From contig CAXXFH010000004.1 in the NCBI GenBank assembly GCA_963677085.2, positions 62,001 to 126,000 of the forward strand: a stretch of DNA of 64,000 nucleotides, given 5' to 3'. The notes under the pieces are model-generated. The model was not told where the DNA came from, made no database searches, and saw only the letters and a program-made list of their open reading frames with translations. A program made the translations under genes and the position numbers. Shown piece after piece: positions 9,005 to 22,700 of the stretch. Every line of letters begins with the position of its first letter. The stretch's first letter is position 1. Source of the DNA: G963677085 sp963677085 (GTDB lineage: Bacteria; Planctomycetota; Planctomycetia; Pirellulales; Thermoguttaceae).

Positions 9005-10150
9005 CTACTCGGTTTCGTCATCGACGGAGGGGTTCCTTGTGGCTTCCTTCGCCTTCTCATTAGGATACCACATGCCGTCGGTAAGGACACCAACGAATCC
9101 GTCAGACGAGGCGTTTATCCGAGTGCCTTCCACAAGGACCACCTTCAACGAGGGCATCGCCACTAGGATGCGCAGACATGAATTGGTGACGCAGGTCCAC
9201 TGTATGTCGAGCGCCGCCAATCGGGGCAGTTTGGATAGGTGTTCCAGTCCTGCGTCACCTATTTTCGTTTTTCCGAGTGACAATCGTGAGAGGTTTGTGA
9301 GTTTTCCGAGCGATGCCATGCCGTCGTCGGTAATAGCCGTCAGGCCCAAGTAGAGTGTTGTTAGTCGCTTCAGGCCGGCCAAGTGCTTCATACCTTCGTC
9401 GTCAAATGGCATTTTGACGATGACAAGTTCCTCAAGTTTACTTAGTCGTGCGAGCGCCGGCCCAAACTTCGAGTCGATTTCAACACCGTGAAGCTGCAGC
9501 ATCGTCAGTCCGTTCATACGAGCCAGGGAGTCGGCTGCACCGCCTGATAGGTCTCCGTTGTTCAGATTGACGTACTTGAGTTCCGGCAGCTCGGAGACGC
9601 ACTGCAACCAGTCGCCCTCCAAGCCCGTTCCATCGAGGGTTAGGCTCTCAAGGTGCTTAAGCCGCGACATGCTGTGCAGGGCATTGATCGTAACAGGAGT
9701 GCTCCGAAACGTGAGTTCTTTCAAGCAACCAAGGCTTGCCAAACGAGACTCAACGGCGGGTTCGATCCGACAGTTCTGGAAGGCAAGCCCCTCCAAATAG
9801 CGAAAAGCAGCCAATTGCTCCAAAGCCTGCTGGTCAACAGTGGTGTCGTGGAACCCGACACGTTCCACCGGAACATACAAGCGACCGTGCCGAAGCTCTC
9901 GTAGATCAATGTGGGGTTTCCAGCTGGGCTTGGTGCTGGATATGAGATGGGCAAGAACGCTTGCGTGGTAGTCACGTTTTAATACAGTCACGGCCTGCTG
10001 TTCCTGCCGAAGGGAACACCACTCGCACGCAATCCAGTTGGAGAGGCACAACGCGGCTGTTACCACCACGTCGATGGCGGCGATGCGACGGCGACACCCT
10101 TGCGACGCTCGGTTAACCCGAAGGCCAAAGGAAGCGGCTATGTTCGGCAT
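9005..10150 (-). CDS. Leucine-rich-repeat protein
   Basis: 381 residues. Near the N-terminus a hydrophobic segment (about residues 23-45, IDVVVTAALCLSNWIACEW) could be a membrane anchor, so the LRR domain would be on the cell surface or in the periplasm-like space. From about residue 105 to 350 there are roughly ten LRR units with LxxLxLxxTxIxDxGLxxL spacing (for example LKRLTTLYLGLTAITDDGM). LRR solenoids of this kind mediate protein binding. The start lies only 20 bp after the giant Rhs-like gene's stop, so the two are probably co-transcribed. An immunity or partner role for the giant protein's tip is speculative. SD-like GAAAGGG precedes the ATG. Confidence 0.75.
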   Translation of the reverse strand: MPNIAASFGLRVNRASQGCRRRIAAIDVVVTAALCLSNWIACEWCSLRQEQQAVTVLKRDYHASVLAHLISSTKPSWKPHIDLRELRHGRLYVPVERVGFHDTTVDQQALEQLAAFRYLEGLAFQNCRIEPAVESRLASLGCLKELTFRSTPVTINALHSMSRLKHLESLTLDGTGLEGDWLQCVSELPELKYVNLNNGDLSGGAADSLARMNGLTMLQLHGVEIDSKFGPALARLSKLEELVIVKMPFDDEGMKHLAGLKRLTTLYLGLTAITDDGMASLGKLTNLSRLSLGKTKIGDAGLEHLSKLPRLAALDIQWTCVTNSCLRILVAMPSLKVVLVEGTRINASSDGFVGVLTDGMWYPNEKAKEATRNPSVDDETE

Positions 10151-10170
10151 GGTCCAAACCCTTTCATCTC

Positions 10171-10737
10171 CTACAAACAGTTCTTCTTTTCGGGATGCTT
10201 GCTAAGCTTGTGAAGCTCTTTGAGCATATCCAACGATTCCTTACTTGGTAAGCCTGGGATACGGGTGCCATCGGGGGCCACTCCGTATTTTAGGAGTTTT
10301 GATATGTGCTTATCGTATTTTACGCCTATTTCGACACTATCACAGCGTTGGTTGCTCGCACCGCAGTTGTACCGCTGAGGCGTACCATCGTCACAAAACT
10401 CTTTGCGGTTCTCGCATAGTTGGTCCGCGAAAGCTCTGGCCCTGTCCAACGCCATTTTTAGCATACCAAATACCTCGCTCCCATTTAGGAGGTTTGGCAT
10501 GGGAGGGAATCCTGGTATCTGCTGCTGCCCGGGAACACTGGGTAAAGCGGATAAATCTCCGCCGGGCCCGAAGACGCCACACCCCACGAAGCCGAAGTAT
10601 TGTGACGGGCAAATTTTGTTCCCCTTGTAGGTGTTTTTACCTGTTTGACTGTCGTAGAAATCCACCAAACTGCTCTTGCTGTATAGTGTGTCGCCAGCCC
10701 AAATATTAATCCGGCATGGGCCCGTTACTCTGGAATC
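10171..10737 (-). other. Variable C-terminal tip of the giant Rhs-like protein
   Basis: Downstream of the conserved DPLGL boundary the last 187 residues are unlike the repeats. They contain about ten Cys, a Pro-rich stretch (QQQIPGFPPMPNL) and a basic, Lys-rich end (LHKLSKHPEKKNCL). In Rhs/YD proteins this position normally holds an exchangeable toxin or effector domain. I recognise no nuclease, deaminase or other toxin motif. The assignment as effector is by position only. Confidence 0.45.
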
Positions 10738-13700
10738 CAGTCCTAACGGGTCTGTGAGGAGCAACGGACTACCATACACATACCGATAAAGGTTCATGTC
10801 ATCAGCGTCATAGGCCATCGGATCGCGGCTGATAAAGGTTCCCAACTCCGCACTATAGTACCGCGCCCGATAATAGTACAGCTTTGTCGCCAGATCAAGC
10901 TCACGACCGGTATAGAGCGTCGTGTTGTCGGCCAGCGAAGCGGTCCGGGTGGCCGACCAGTCGGGCGTGTAGATCGTTGCTTCGCCGTAGGCGGAGTAGG
11001 CGTAACGCTCGACCACGTTGCCGGCGGCGTCGACCAACGCGGTGACGTTGTAGTTGGCATCGGCCAGGTAGTAGAGGCGGCCGTCGTCGCAGGTTCCGTC
11101 GGTGTCGGTGTTCTCGTCGCGGAGGATCAGCGAGTCGACGTAGCGCGGGCTCCAGACGTTCTGGTACTTCGGCTGCAACGTCTCGGCCTCGGCGGGCGTG
11201 GTACCCGTACCCTCGCGGGTCTCGATCACCTGCTGGCCGCTTAAGAAGATGTGTTCGTAGGTGTCGAGCCCGTCGGGGGTGCCGGGGCTCTGGCTGTCGA
11301 ACATTTTCAGGATTCGGCGGCCGGTGCCGTCGTAGGCGAACTTGGCCACCAGGATGCCGCCGTCGGAGACCTCGACGAGGTGGTTCCAGGCGTCGTACTT
11401 GCCGGCCAGCGTGTGGCTCGGATCGGCGTCGGTCGGCGAGGGGATCGTTGTCATATTGCCCGCCCGATCGTAGGCGGGCGTGGCGATGCCGGTGGTCGAG
11501 GTGATCTCGTTGGCGGCGTTCGTGTCGCGGGTCTGCGCGGTGCCGTCGTCGTCGAACGCCGACCAGTTACCCAGCGCATCGAGATCCCACGACTGGTCGA
11601 AGCCGTCGTTGCGGATCGTCGAGATCAACTCGTCGAGGTCGTTGTAGTCGTAGGTCTCGCTCAAGACGGTGTTCAGCGCGTTCGCCTTGCCCGTGCGGTT
11701 GCCGGCCCGATCGTAGGTGTACGTGTAGCGATCGAGCACGATGTCGGGATCGGCGCCGTAGTCGGTCCAGAGCTGGTCCACCACCCGGCCGAAGCGGTCG
11801 AAGCCGGCCAGGTTGTCGTGGGCGTAGTCGAGTTTTACTTGGGCCTCTACGTAATCCTCGGTGACCACCGTGTCGGCACCCAGGTAGGTGTAGGCGGCCA
11901 GGGTGCCGCCGGCGTCGCTGATCGTGGCCAGGCGGGACATGATGTCGTCGATCGCGCCGGCGGTGCCGTAGCCGTATTGGACCTCGCGGCCGTTGGGGTA
12001 GGTCACCTCCGCCAGCCGTACGTACTTGGCCACGCCGCCGGTGGCGCCGTCGGCGTAGTCGTACTGGACGAAGAGCGTGGCGGCATCGACCGCGCCGTCG
12101 TGCTCCTGGTACTCGCGGTAGACTTGGCCCCAGCCGTTGTACTCGTAGCGGACCTCGTTGACCGCCGTTGTGCCGGCGGTATCGCTGTAGTTGGCGACCG
12201 CACGGACGCGGCCCATATCGTCGTAGGTGGTGCCGACGCGGAGGACGGCGTCGTCCACCAGGCCCGTGGTGCCCAGGTCGGTGACCGTGTCGGCGGCGAG
12301 CCGGCCGGCCGAGTCGAAGCTGTACGCGTGGACTACACCCCGCTGGTCGGTGGTGGCGGTAGTACGGCCGGTGCGGTCGTAGGCGGTCGAGACGTGGTCG
12401 CCGTTGTCGGTGGTAATCGTCCAGATCTTGGTCACCGCATCCTGCGTGAGGACGTCGGTAGTGTCGGAATAGACGACGCCGGTTTGCCAGGAGGCGTTGA
12501 TCGCCGACTCGTAGAGGTATTTGGTGGCCTGGGCCTCGACGTTTTCGGTGCCGGGATCGCTATCGTCACCCTTGGCGTTGTAGGCGGTCATGGTGACGAG
12601 CCGGCCGGCGGCGTCGTACTCGTAGTCGACGGTGATGTCGGTCTCCGTGTCGGTCTCCTCGACGGTGCCGTTGTCGTAGTTCTGGATGGTGCGGACGGTG
12701 CGCCCGGCGTCGTCGAACTGGGTTTCGTCAATCCGGCCGAGGTCGTCGATCGTGCGATAGGCGCGACCAGCGGCGTTGTACTCGACGCACTGAAGCTGGA
12801 AGTCGATGCCCGCCAGAGAACTGGGGTTGGCTGTGGTGTAGGGCTGCGGGGCGGCGGCTTCGGCGACGTCTGGGATGCCGTTGGTGTCGGCGTCGATCAC
12901 CGCGCCGCTGGTGCCGTCGAAGAAGTAGTGGGTCAGCCCAGAGGCGACGTCCTCGCGACCGTAGTCGGCCGTGGCCACCAGTCGGCCGAGCCCGTCGTAC
13001 CAGGCAACCGAGGTGGTGGCGTAGCTGTTGGCCGCCGTCAGTTCGCCGGTAGTAGTCGTGTCGTCGGGCAGCCGCTCGAAAGTGGCCGAGGCGACGATCC
13101 TTCCGGCCTGATCATACCACCAGGCGTTCTGCTCGATCACTGTGTCGCCGTCGACCGAGAGGGCGGCCGCGTAGTCGGTGGCGGCCTCGTCGACATCGTA
13201 ACCGAGGTAGGAGGCGACCTGCCCGCCGAGGCCGTCGTACTCGTACTTCTGGAACAGCCCGTTGGCCGTGGCCGTTTTGACGATGTAGCCGCGGGCGTCG
13301 TACCAGGTGTTGCTGGGCAGGTAGTCGCCCACGGTACCGTCGGCCGGATCGACCTCGTAGGTCCGCGACTCATAGATGCGGCCTAGGTCGTCGCGAAGGG
13401 TTTCGGTTTGGGCGCGGAGTTCGCCGGCCGCCAGCACGAAATCATCGCTGGCGTAGGTCTTGCTCCAGACGGTGCGGCCGAGGTTGTCGTACTCGTAGTG
13501 GGTCACCGTGTCGGCCGCCGTGAGGACGTCGGTGAGGCGATTCCGCCAGTCGTACTGGTACTCGGTGGCGTAGTAGTCGCTTGCACCGGTGTCGAAGTAG
13601 GTTCGCGATTCGAGGAGGTTGCCGGCGGCGTCGTAGGTGTTGCTGGCCGTTTGGACCATGTTGTTGCCGGGCGTCTGGGCCCCGGTGGGGTCGGCGTCGG

Positions 13701-16700
13701 TGGCCCCGGTGTCGTCGGTGCCGGTCCAGGTTTCTAGGACGTTGCCCTGGGCGTCGAGGACCACGCGGGTGATCGTGCCGTCGGCGGCGACCGTCTTGTT
13801 TTGCCGGCCCATGGCGCCGGGGCCGTAGTCTTCGTAGCCGTAGCTCGTCTGGCTGTAGTTGACGCCCGAGGTCCCAGCGCCGCTGGTCGGGATGTCGTGA
13901 TACACGCGGGTGGAGACCAACCGGGTTTTGACATACTGGTAGGTCGTCCAGGAGACGAATGAGGTCTGGTCGATGGTGGCCGTGGCCAGGTCCTCCAGCG
14001 TGCCGGTGTAGTCGGCCTCGATACGATCGGTGACACGGCTGTCGCGATCGGTCCGGGTGATCGACACCGGGCCGACGATCGTGGCCGCGGCTGTGGACAC
14101 CACGACGTAGCCGCTGGCGGAGCGCGTTTCGTGGGTGGCATCGTTGTAGAACGTCCAGGTGGCGGTGCGGACGGCGGTCGCCGTGCCGCCGAGATCGACG
14201 GTGTGCTCGGGACCCAGGACCTCGACGATGCGGCCGAAGGCGTCGTATCGATAGTCGGACGTCTCGCTGGCGCCGTCGGCGGCCGGCAGCGTCCAGCTGG
14301 TCGGCGGCGTGAGACTCAGGCCGCTGGCCGTGGCGGCGTCGATGTCGTCGATCGAGCGGGCAAGCTCGCCGGTGAGGACGTCGTACTGATAATAGGAAAC
14401 CCGGCCCAACTCATCCATCGACCAGGTAAGATGGCCTTCCGCGTCGTACCACTGCCGGGTGACAGTGCTCAAGCCCGAGCCGTTTTGATCGGTCGCGATG
14501 GCGGGCAACGTGACGGTCTGTTGCTGGACCTGGAACGTGTCGGTGTACCAGGTGTAGGCATATTCGGTCGTTGCCGCGCCGGTACCGTCCTCGTTGCTGT
14601 ACGTGGTGTAGGAGGCCGTCGGATAGATTGTCTGGCCATCGACCGTGTGGGCGAAATACGTGTAATCGGAAGACAGGATGGGGCCGCCCGTAGCGCCGAC
14701 CGTCAATCGCGCCGCCGTCTCGCCGTGGGCCACGGCCCTTTGGTGGGTGTAGCCCTCCACACCGCCGTCGGTGTCCTCGTCGATGCCCAGCGCTGTCGAG
14801 GCGTAGTAGGTAGCGATTTGGAACAGCCCGTCGCTATTGCTCAGATACGGCGAGTCGCTGGCATAATCAACCAGGTCGGGCAGCGAATCGTCGTAGTATT
14901 TGCCGCCCCAGAGAACGAAGGCGGACGGATCAACGGTCAGGATCAGGTGGCCGTCGTCGTCATAGCGGTTGTAGGTGATTGTGTGCGTCCCTGCCGTCGA
15001 ATCATACACGTCCGTCAGCAGCGTCTGCCCGATGTAGTTGGTGTAGGTGGTGATGGTCGTGCCATCGAGACGCTCTTCCACACACTTGCGATACCACGAA
15101 TTGTAGCCATCGCTGTTGCCGCTTAGCGTATGGGTGAACTCGGTTTCGTTGCTTTGCCCGAAGACGACCTCTTTGCTGACCCGGCGGTCGGCGTCGTATT
15201 CGTAGTAGAAGCAAGTGTAGTCGGCGATCGTCGACTCGCTGACGGTAAACGGATTGCCCTGGTCGGCACAGAGCTTGGCGTAGGTGTTCGGCAATAAGAC
15301 GCGTTTCAGGCTGTGCGCATAGCCGGGGTTCGTCGCCGAATCGTACTGGCTGGTGTAATAGCGATAGTAGTAGGTGTCATCGCCGGTCCACGCCGCGCCG
15401 TCCCAGTGCTGCGTGACGACCGTCTTCAGGTCGCCCATCGCTCCATAGGACTCGGAGTCGCCATAGTAGTCGTAGGTGATCTGGCGGAGATTGGTCCAGT
15501 TCGCTCCGTCGTATTCGGAGAGCGTGATGGTATGGACATGCCCACGGCGCCCCGGTTCGCTCTCGATATCCCAGTAGGTGAACTCCCGTTGCTGATAGGC
15601 TTGGCCGCTCTCGGTCGTTTTGTATAGCACCCGGAGAAGCTTGCCGTCGTCGCTCCAGCCGTTGTCTTCGCTGTCGGCGGGAACTTCGATGGTGGCTCCA
15701 CTGGGGAACACAACCCGACACAAGCCGTATTGCGGATGCGCAGGGTCTTCTGGGGCAGCAGCCGAGTCGTAAAACTCGTATCGCGTGCCGTCAGTCTCGG
15801 TGAAGACGAACAGGCCATAAACCGTGTCGTGGACAAGGGTTTGTTGGTCGCCATAACGAGTCGTGTAGCTGCCACCATCCTCGTCAAACCAGACCGCCGC
15901 TTCCGCACCGAAGCGGACGACAAAGTTCTGGCCACCGCCCAACAGCGTCGGAAATTCGTCGGCATCGCTCCAGCCGGGCCCGAAACCGGTGTCCGAGTAC
16001 GCGCGGCTGTTGTAGGTCAGGCCGCCGTTGGCGGTGCCGCAAGCGGAACATCCGCCGGCGCTGGCAACGCCATTTGTGGAGGTGCCGCCGGCACCGGTGG
16101 CACCGCTGACATCCTCAGCTGGCGGGCTGCCGCCACTAGTGTCGGCATCCGGGCCGCCGCAACCACAAGGATCGGTACAAGGCGGAGGGCCGGGCGTAAC
16201 AGGGATGTCGTAAGGATCGTAGCGCCACACATCGCTATAGCCGCCAGAAGGGCATCGGCCGAGGTCGAAGGTCCAGAAATCCTCAGTAACAGGATAGTCC
16301 GGATAAGTGTAGAGCCTCACATGGTACACGGTGGCCGCCCCATCGACAACGGTTGGCGTGGAGCCGTCTGTAACCAAGCCCTGCAATGCCTGCAGGACGG
16401 CGCTTTCCGGTGAGCTTGCGTGTATCCATGACGTGTCGAGGTTAAAGGCCGATTCTGAACCCAACGGCAGCGAACCGGTCCCTCCAGAGACGTGAACACT
16501 TGCATCCGAAAGCCACGCCGGTCTCTCCGGGACGAGTTCGGTAGTCGCGAAATAGGGCGTCCAAGTTTCGCTGGTTGCCGGAACCAAGGTGGTGCCCCAA
16601 GGCACTTCGTCGGTGATAGGGATCAGGTGATAATCGGTATCAAGTTGATACGAACCAGAACACGTAATGTCACCGACGCGATACCACCCCGAACTATCGT

Positions 16701-19700
16701 CGGGGACATTGGGGTCGGTGACATCCAGGGTCGTTACCTTACCGGCTTCATAGACTTCCGTGGCCGTGCCGTCTGTCGCTACAATTCTAACGTAATAGGA
16801 TTCGCCAGAGTCCAGACCCGAGAGCATGAAGGTCGATGGTGTATCGTCGTCCACACCTTCGCGGGTGGCGACGGTGAAGTATTCGTCGGGGATGTTGTCC
16901 TCGTTGGCATCAAGCGATGCCTCGATGGTGTACGTCCACTCGCCGCCAGTAAAGCCGTCCCACGAAAGCGCCACTTCGGTACCCGAGAGAGCCGAACTGC
17001 TTCCCCACAGGTAACCTTCCCAAGGAGTCAGGTAATCATGATGATACCCTGAAGACCGACCATCCTCCGCGAGGATGCCAGCCCCCACGGCCGCAAACGT
17101 CCCCGCGTTGGTCCAAAACGGTTCGTCGTTCGGCAGCCCCAGTGCCAACTCCTTGCCTGCCGCATCGGCTTGGATCGTTCCCTCGTTGTACAAGCTGTCA
17201 CTGGAGCAATGTTGAGTGATCATCCCGAATCCGTGAATCAGCACGTTCGACCCGACCGTCAGCGTCGTTGGCGATGATTCGCCCGAACCGCCCACATAGA
17301 TGAGGCAATAATCTCCCTGCAGCAAGATCTCGCCAGTTCCCGTCAGACTTTGGGTGTCGGTAAACCCGAGGCTCGCGTAGTCGTTCACGGTGATCTTGCC
17401 CGTATAGGTGAGATCGAAGCCGTCCTCGATATTCAGATAGCCATCGTTGACCGTTGTTTCGCCGGTATACTGCTTGGCATTGGCGCCCGCCAATGTCAGC
17501 GTGCCGAAGCCGGACTTCGTCAAGCCGGCCGTGCCGGCCAAGGTAGCGGTTACCGTGCCATACTGCCCGTCATAAGCGTTGCCCGACTTGACAATCGTGC
17601 CGTTCTGGACGGTGCCGCCCTGGAAGTGGACCGCGCCGGAAACTTCCTGAGTGTTGCCTCCCAGATCGAGCGTGCCGCTGGTGATGGTAATGTCGCCGGT
17701 AGTGGCCAGGGCATCACCGCCGCTTCTTTCGAGTGATAACGTGCCGTTGGTGATGGTCGTGCCGCCGGTGTACGTGTTGGCGCCTGTGAGGATCAGCGTG
17801 CCTGAGCCGACTATTCTCAGCGCGCCACTGCCGGTGAGCGGCATAGCCAGAGTGACCGTGTTGCCGTTGACATCAAGGATGGCCGTTTTACCACTATCGA
17901 TCTCGGCGATCTGGCTGGAAATGTCTTCGGTATTGCCGGAGACCCATCGGAGTGTGCCGCCACCGAAGGTGATGCCCGACGTAGTATCAAGGCTGTCTTC
18001 GTCGAAAGCCAAGACACCGGCGTTGATCGCCGTCTCGCCAGTATAGGTGTTGGCACCACGGATGGTCAGCGTACTACTGCCGGACTTCGTCAAGCCGGCG
18101 GTGCCGGCCAAGGTAGCGGTTACCGTGCCATACTGCCCGTCATAGGCGTCGCCCGACTTGACAATCGTGCCGTTCTGGACGGTGCCGCCCTGAAAATGAA
18201 CTGCTCCTGAGGTGTGCTGGGTATTGCCCCCCAGATCAAGCGTGCCGCTGGTGATGGTAATGTCGCCGGTAGTGGCCAGGGTATCACCGCCGCTTCTTTC
18301 GAGTGATAACGTGCCGCTGGTGATGGTGGTCCCGCCGGTGTACGTATTGGCACTCGTGAGAATCAGCGTACCCCAGGTAGGTATTTTCAGCCCGCCGCTG
18401 CCAGTGAGCGGCGTAGCCAGAGTGACCGTGTTGCCGTTGACATCAAGGATGGCCGTTTTGCCACTATCAATCTCGGCGATCCGGCTGGAAATGTCTTCGG
18501 TGTTGCCGGAGACCCATCGGAGTGTGCCGCCACCGAAGGTGATGCCCGACGTAGTATCAAGGCTGTCTTCGTCGAAAGCCAAGACACCGGCGTTGATCGC
18601 CGTCTCGCCAGTATAGGTGTTGGCACCACGGATGGTCAGCGTACCACTGCCGGACTTCGCCAAGCCGGCGGTGCCGGCCAAGGTAGCGGTTACCGTGCCA
18701 TACTGCCCGTCATAGGCGTCGCCCGACTTGGAAATCTCCCCGTTCTGTACGGTACCGCCCCGAAATTGGACGGCTCCGGAAATCTGCTGCGTTTTGCCGT
18801 CCAGATCGAGCGTGCCGCCGGTAATCGTAAGATCACCCGCAGGAGCAAGCGTGTTGCCGCCGGCTCTCTGGAGTTCCAATCGGCCGGCGCTAATGGTGGT
18901 TCCGCCGGTGTACGTGTTGGCGCCCGTGAGAATCAGTGTACCTGAGCTAGCCTTGACCACGGCCCCCGTACCTGAGATCACATTGTTGACCACCACTTCG
19001 TTACTGCGGTAGAAGCTCAATGTGGCATTATTTACCACCGCGCCGGTCCCCAGCGTGCCCGTGGTCGTCGAATTGCCCACTCTTAGCGTGCCTTCACTGA
19101 TCGTCGTCAAACCACTGTAGTCGTTGGTGCCTGTGAGAATCAACGTGCCCGTCCCCGCTTGAGTAAGGGCGCCAGTGCCCGAGATCGAACTGGACACAAT
19201 CAGCGTGGCGCTGCGGTCAAATAATAATGTAGCGTCGTTCACCACATCGCCCGACCCTAACGTTCCGCTGTATCCGGAGTTGCCGATTTGCAGCGTGCCC
19301 TGGTTGATCGTGGTTCCGCCGCTGTAGTTGTTGGTGCTAGTGACGATCAGCGTGCCGGCACCCACCTTGGTGAGTCCCATGGAACCAAGGATCTGAGACG
19401 CGATCGTATTGGCGCCATCTGTCGTCGAGATATAGCCACCGACACCTGTCAGCGTTATGGACGCACCACTTAGCGTGTGCGAGGAGCTAACGAAGGCGAT
19501 CTGGTCGACGTTCACGGCAGAGGACAAGGTCACTGTGCTCGCGCTGCCCGCGAACACGGCTACGTGGCTGCTGGTATTGTCCCACGTCGTGTTGGCACCT
19601 GTCGAAGCGTCGTACCAGCACGCAGCATTCATCCATTGGCCATCGCCACCCAAGCCAGCACCGGTGCTAATGTCGTTGTTGAGCGGGTTTCCATCCGGAT

Positions 19701-22700
19701 CCCAATACAAGACGTCGACGACTGTGATCGAAAGCGACGCCGTATCGTCGGGCGTCGCACCCACAGTCGCATCATCCACCTCCACCGTCACTTCCAACAA
19801 CGGGTTGGTTTGGTAGTCAATCGTCGTTCCGGCCTTCAGGTAGAGTTCCGTACCGTCGATCTCGAACAAGGCGGCATCGGAGCCTGAAAGCGTCAGGGAG
19901 TTGCTGCCCAGGGCGTCATCGCTGACCAGAATATCGGCGACCTTGATGCGTTGGGTGGTATCGGCGTCTTCCCGCAAAACCGATACGACGCTGTCGAGGC
20001 TGACTGTTGGAACCTCGTTGACGTCGATCAGGTTGATGGTAACTGTGGCCGTGTCGTTCTGCACGGGCGAGCCGTTGTCGGTGACCCGGACGGTGAGCGA
20101 GTAAGGCAGGGTGGTCTCGTAGTTCAGGGCGTTCGGGTTGGCAACGGTGATCTGACCGGTCGTCGGATTGATGGCGAAGGCGCCGTCCGCGTTGCCGTCG
20201 ATGATCGCGTAGGTGAGCGTCTGCCCGGCATCGACGTCTGTGGCGGTGACCTGGCCGACGACGGTGTCCACCACCGAATTCTCGTCGACGGAGAAGGTGT
20301 AGGGGGCGTCTTGGAAGGCGGGCTCCTCGTTGACGTCGATCAGGTTGATGGTAACTGTGGCCGTGTCGTTCTGCACGGGCGAACCGTTGTCGGTGACCCG
20401 GACGGTGAGCGAGTAAGGCAGGGTGGTCTCGTAGTCCAGCGCGTTCGGGTTGGCAACGGTGATCTGGCCGGTCGTCGGATTGATGGCAAAGGCGCCGTCC
20501 GTGTTGCCGTCGGTGATTGTGTAGGTGAGCGACTGCGCCGGGAGGTCCTCATCCGTTGCGGTGACCTGGCCGACGATGGTGCCTACCTCCGAGTTCTCGT
20601 CGACCGAGAAGGTGTAGGGCTCGTTCTGGAAGTCCGGGGCGTCGTTGACGTCGTTGAGGTTCACCGTCACCGTGGTCGTGTCGTTCAGCACGGGCGAACC
20701 GTTGTCGGTGACCCGGACGGTGAGCGAGTAAGGCAGGGTGGTCTCGTAGTTCAGGGCGTTCGGGTTGGCAACGGTGATCTGACCGGTCGTCGGATTGATG
20801 GCGAAGGCGCCGTCCGTGTTGCCGTCGATGATCGCGTAGGTGAGCGTCTGCGCCGGGAGGTCCTCATCCGTTGCGGTGACCTGGCCGACGACGGTGTCCA
20901 CCACCGAATTCTCGTCGACGGAGAAGCTGTAGGGCTCGTCCTGGAAGACGGGGGCGTCGTTGACTGGAGTAATGTTCACATTACGTGTCATTACATTCGA
21001 GTCGAGTTCGCCGTCATTGACCGTGAAGCTGATCTGGGTACTCGGGTGGGGATTGTTCGAGGTATTTTCGTAAGTAACACTCCGCAAGGCAGCCTGGTAC
21101 TCCGAAACATACGCTGCCCCGCTGAGATTGAGTGTACCCGTCGCCGAATCCCAAGTGCTGGTAATCGCCGGCGTATCGGCAAAGGCCAGGATCTCTTGGC
21201 CCTGTTGGTAATCGCCACTGATCCAGATAGTAGCCGATCCTAGAAAGATTCCGTCCACGTCTGCAACAACCAACTCCCCAGTAACTGCGAGGGGTCCCTG
21301 ATTCTCAGTGTACGACAGAGCGGTGGTTTCAATAGCGCTTAGTTCCGGTGGATCATTCACCGAGTTGATCGTGATGGTAAAGGTTTCTGTTCCCGAAAGG
21401 TTCTGGCCGCCGTTGGCGGTGCCGCCGTCGTCGTGCAAGCGGACCGTGACCGTAGCAGTGCCGTGGACATTGTCTGCCGGGGTGAAGGTGAGGTTGCCGG
21501 TAGCGTCGATTACCGGTTCGACATCGAACAGCGCGGCAGCGTTATTGCTGACGAGGAAGTCAACCGCCTGACCACTCTCGTTGCTCGGCCCTGGCGAGAT
21601 GGCGGTCGCCCAGCCGGTGACCGTCTGTGCCCCGGCGTCCTCGTTGACCGTGATGTTCGGACCCTTGGTGAAACTCGGCGCGTCGTTCACCGAATTGATG
21701 GTAATGCTGGCCGTGTCGGAGGCCAAACTAAACGCTGTGGTGCCGCCCGTGGATGCCGTGCTGACAGCTTGCCCCTGCGCGCTGATAGTCTGATCCCACG
21801 CTCGGAAGGTGAAATTGGCCGAGCCGTTGTAGTTGGCGTCGGGGACGAAGCGGATTTTGTCCGCAGCGCTCAACAGTCGTGAGGCAGACGTGGAGGCGGA
21901 AAACGTCGTCCAGGTACTCGTTCCGGCCAACTGGTACTGCCAATACCCATTGGCGTTGTCCACCGACGTAATCGCGATCGCTTCCGGGGCCGTCGCCACA
22001 TCGGGATCGGTGATCGAACCGTTGACCACGATCTCGGCTACCGTGTTGCCTGCCGACGTGGTAACGTCCTCGTTGATCGCCGTCAACACGGGCGAGTACG
22101 CCGTATTCAAGACGGGCGCGTCGTTCACGGCATTGACGGTAATACTGGCTGTGTCGGAGGCCAAACTAAACGCTGTGGTGCCGCCGGTGGACGCCGTGCT
22201 GACGGCTTGGCCGTGCGTGCCGGTAGTCTGATCCCACGCGCGGAATGTGAAACTCGCCGAGCCGTTGTAGTTGGCGTCGGGTACGAAACGGATCTTGTCC
22301 GTGACGCTCAACAACCGCGAGGCGGCCGTGGTAGCGGTAAACGTGGTCCACGTGCTCGTGCCCGACAATTGGTACTGCCAATCGCCATTGGCGTTGTCCA
22401 CCGCGGTAATCGCGATCGCCTCGGGGGCCGGGGTGACGTCGGGGTCGGTGATCGAGCCGTTGACCACGATCGAGGCCACCGTGTTGCCCGCCGACGTGGT
22501 GTCGTCCTCGTCGATCGCCGTCAACACGGGCGAATAGGATGCATTCAGCACGGGTGCATCGTTCACGGCCGTGACCGTAATCGTCGCCGTATCAGCGACC
22601 GAACTGAAGGCCGTGGTGCCGCCGGTCGACGCCGTGCTGGCGGTTTGGCCGTGCGTGCCGGTGGTTTGGTCCCACGCTCGGAAGGTGAAACTGGCCGAGC

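Noticed and set aside
11251..13386. 711-codon plus-strand open frame opposite the giant gene
   Set aside because: Its Val/Gly/Arg-rich sequence is the antisense of YD repeats, with no RBS or domain; GC-rich repeats create it.
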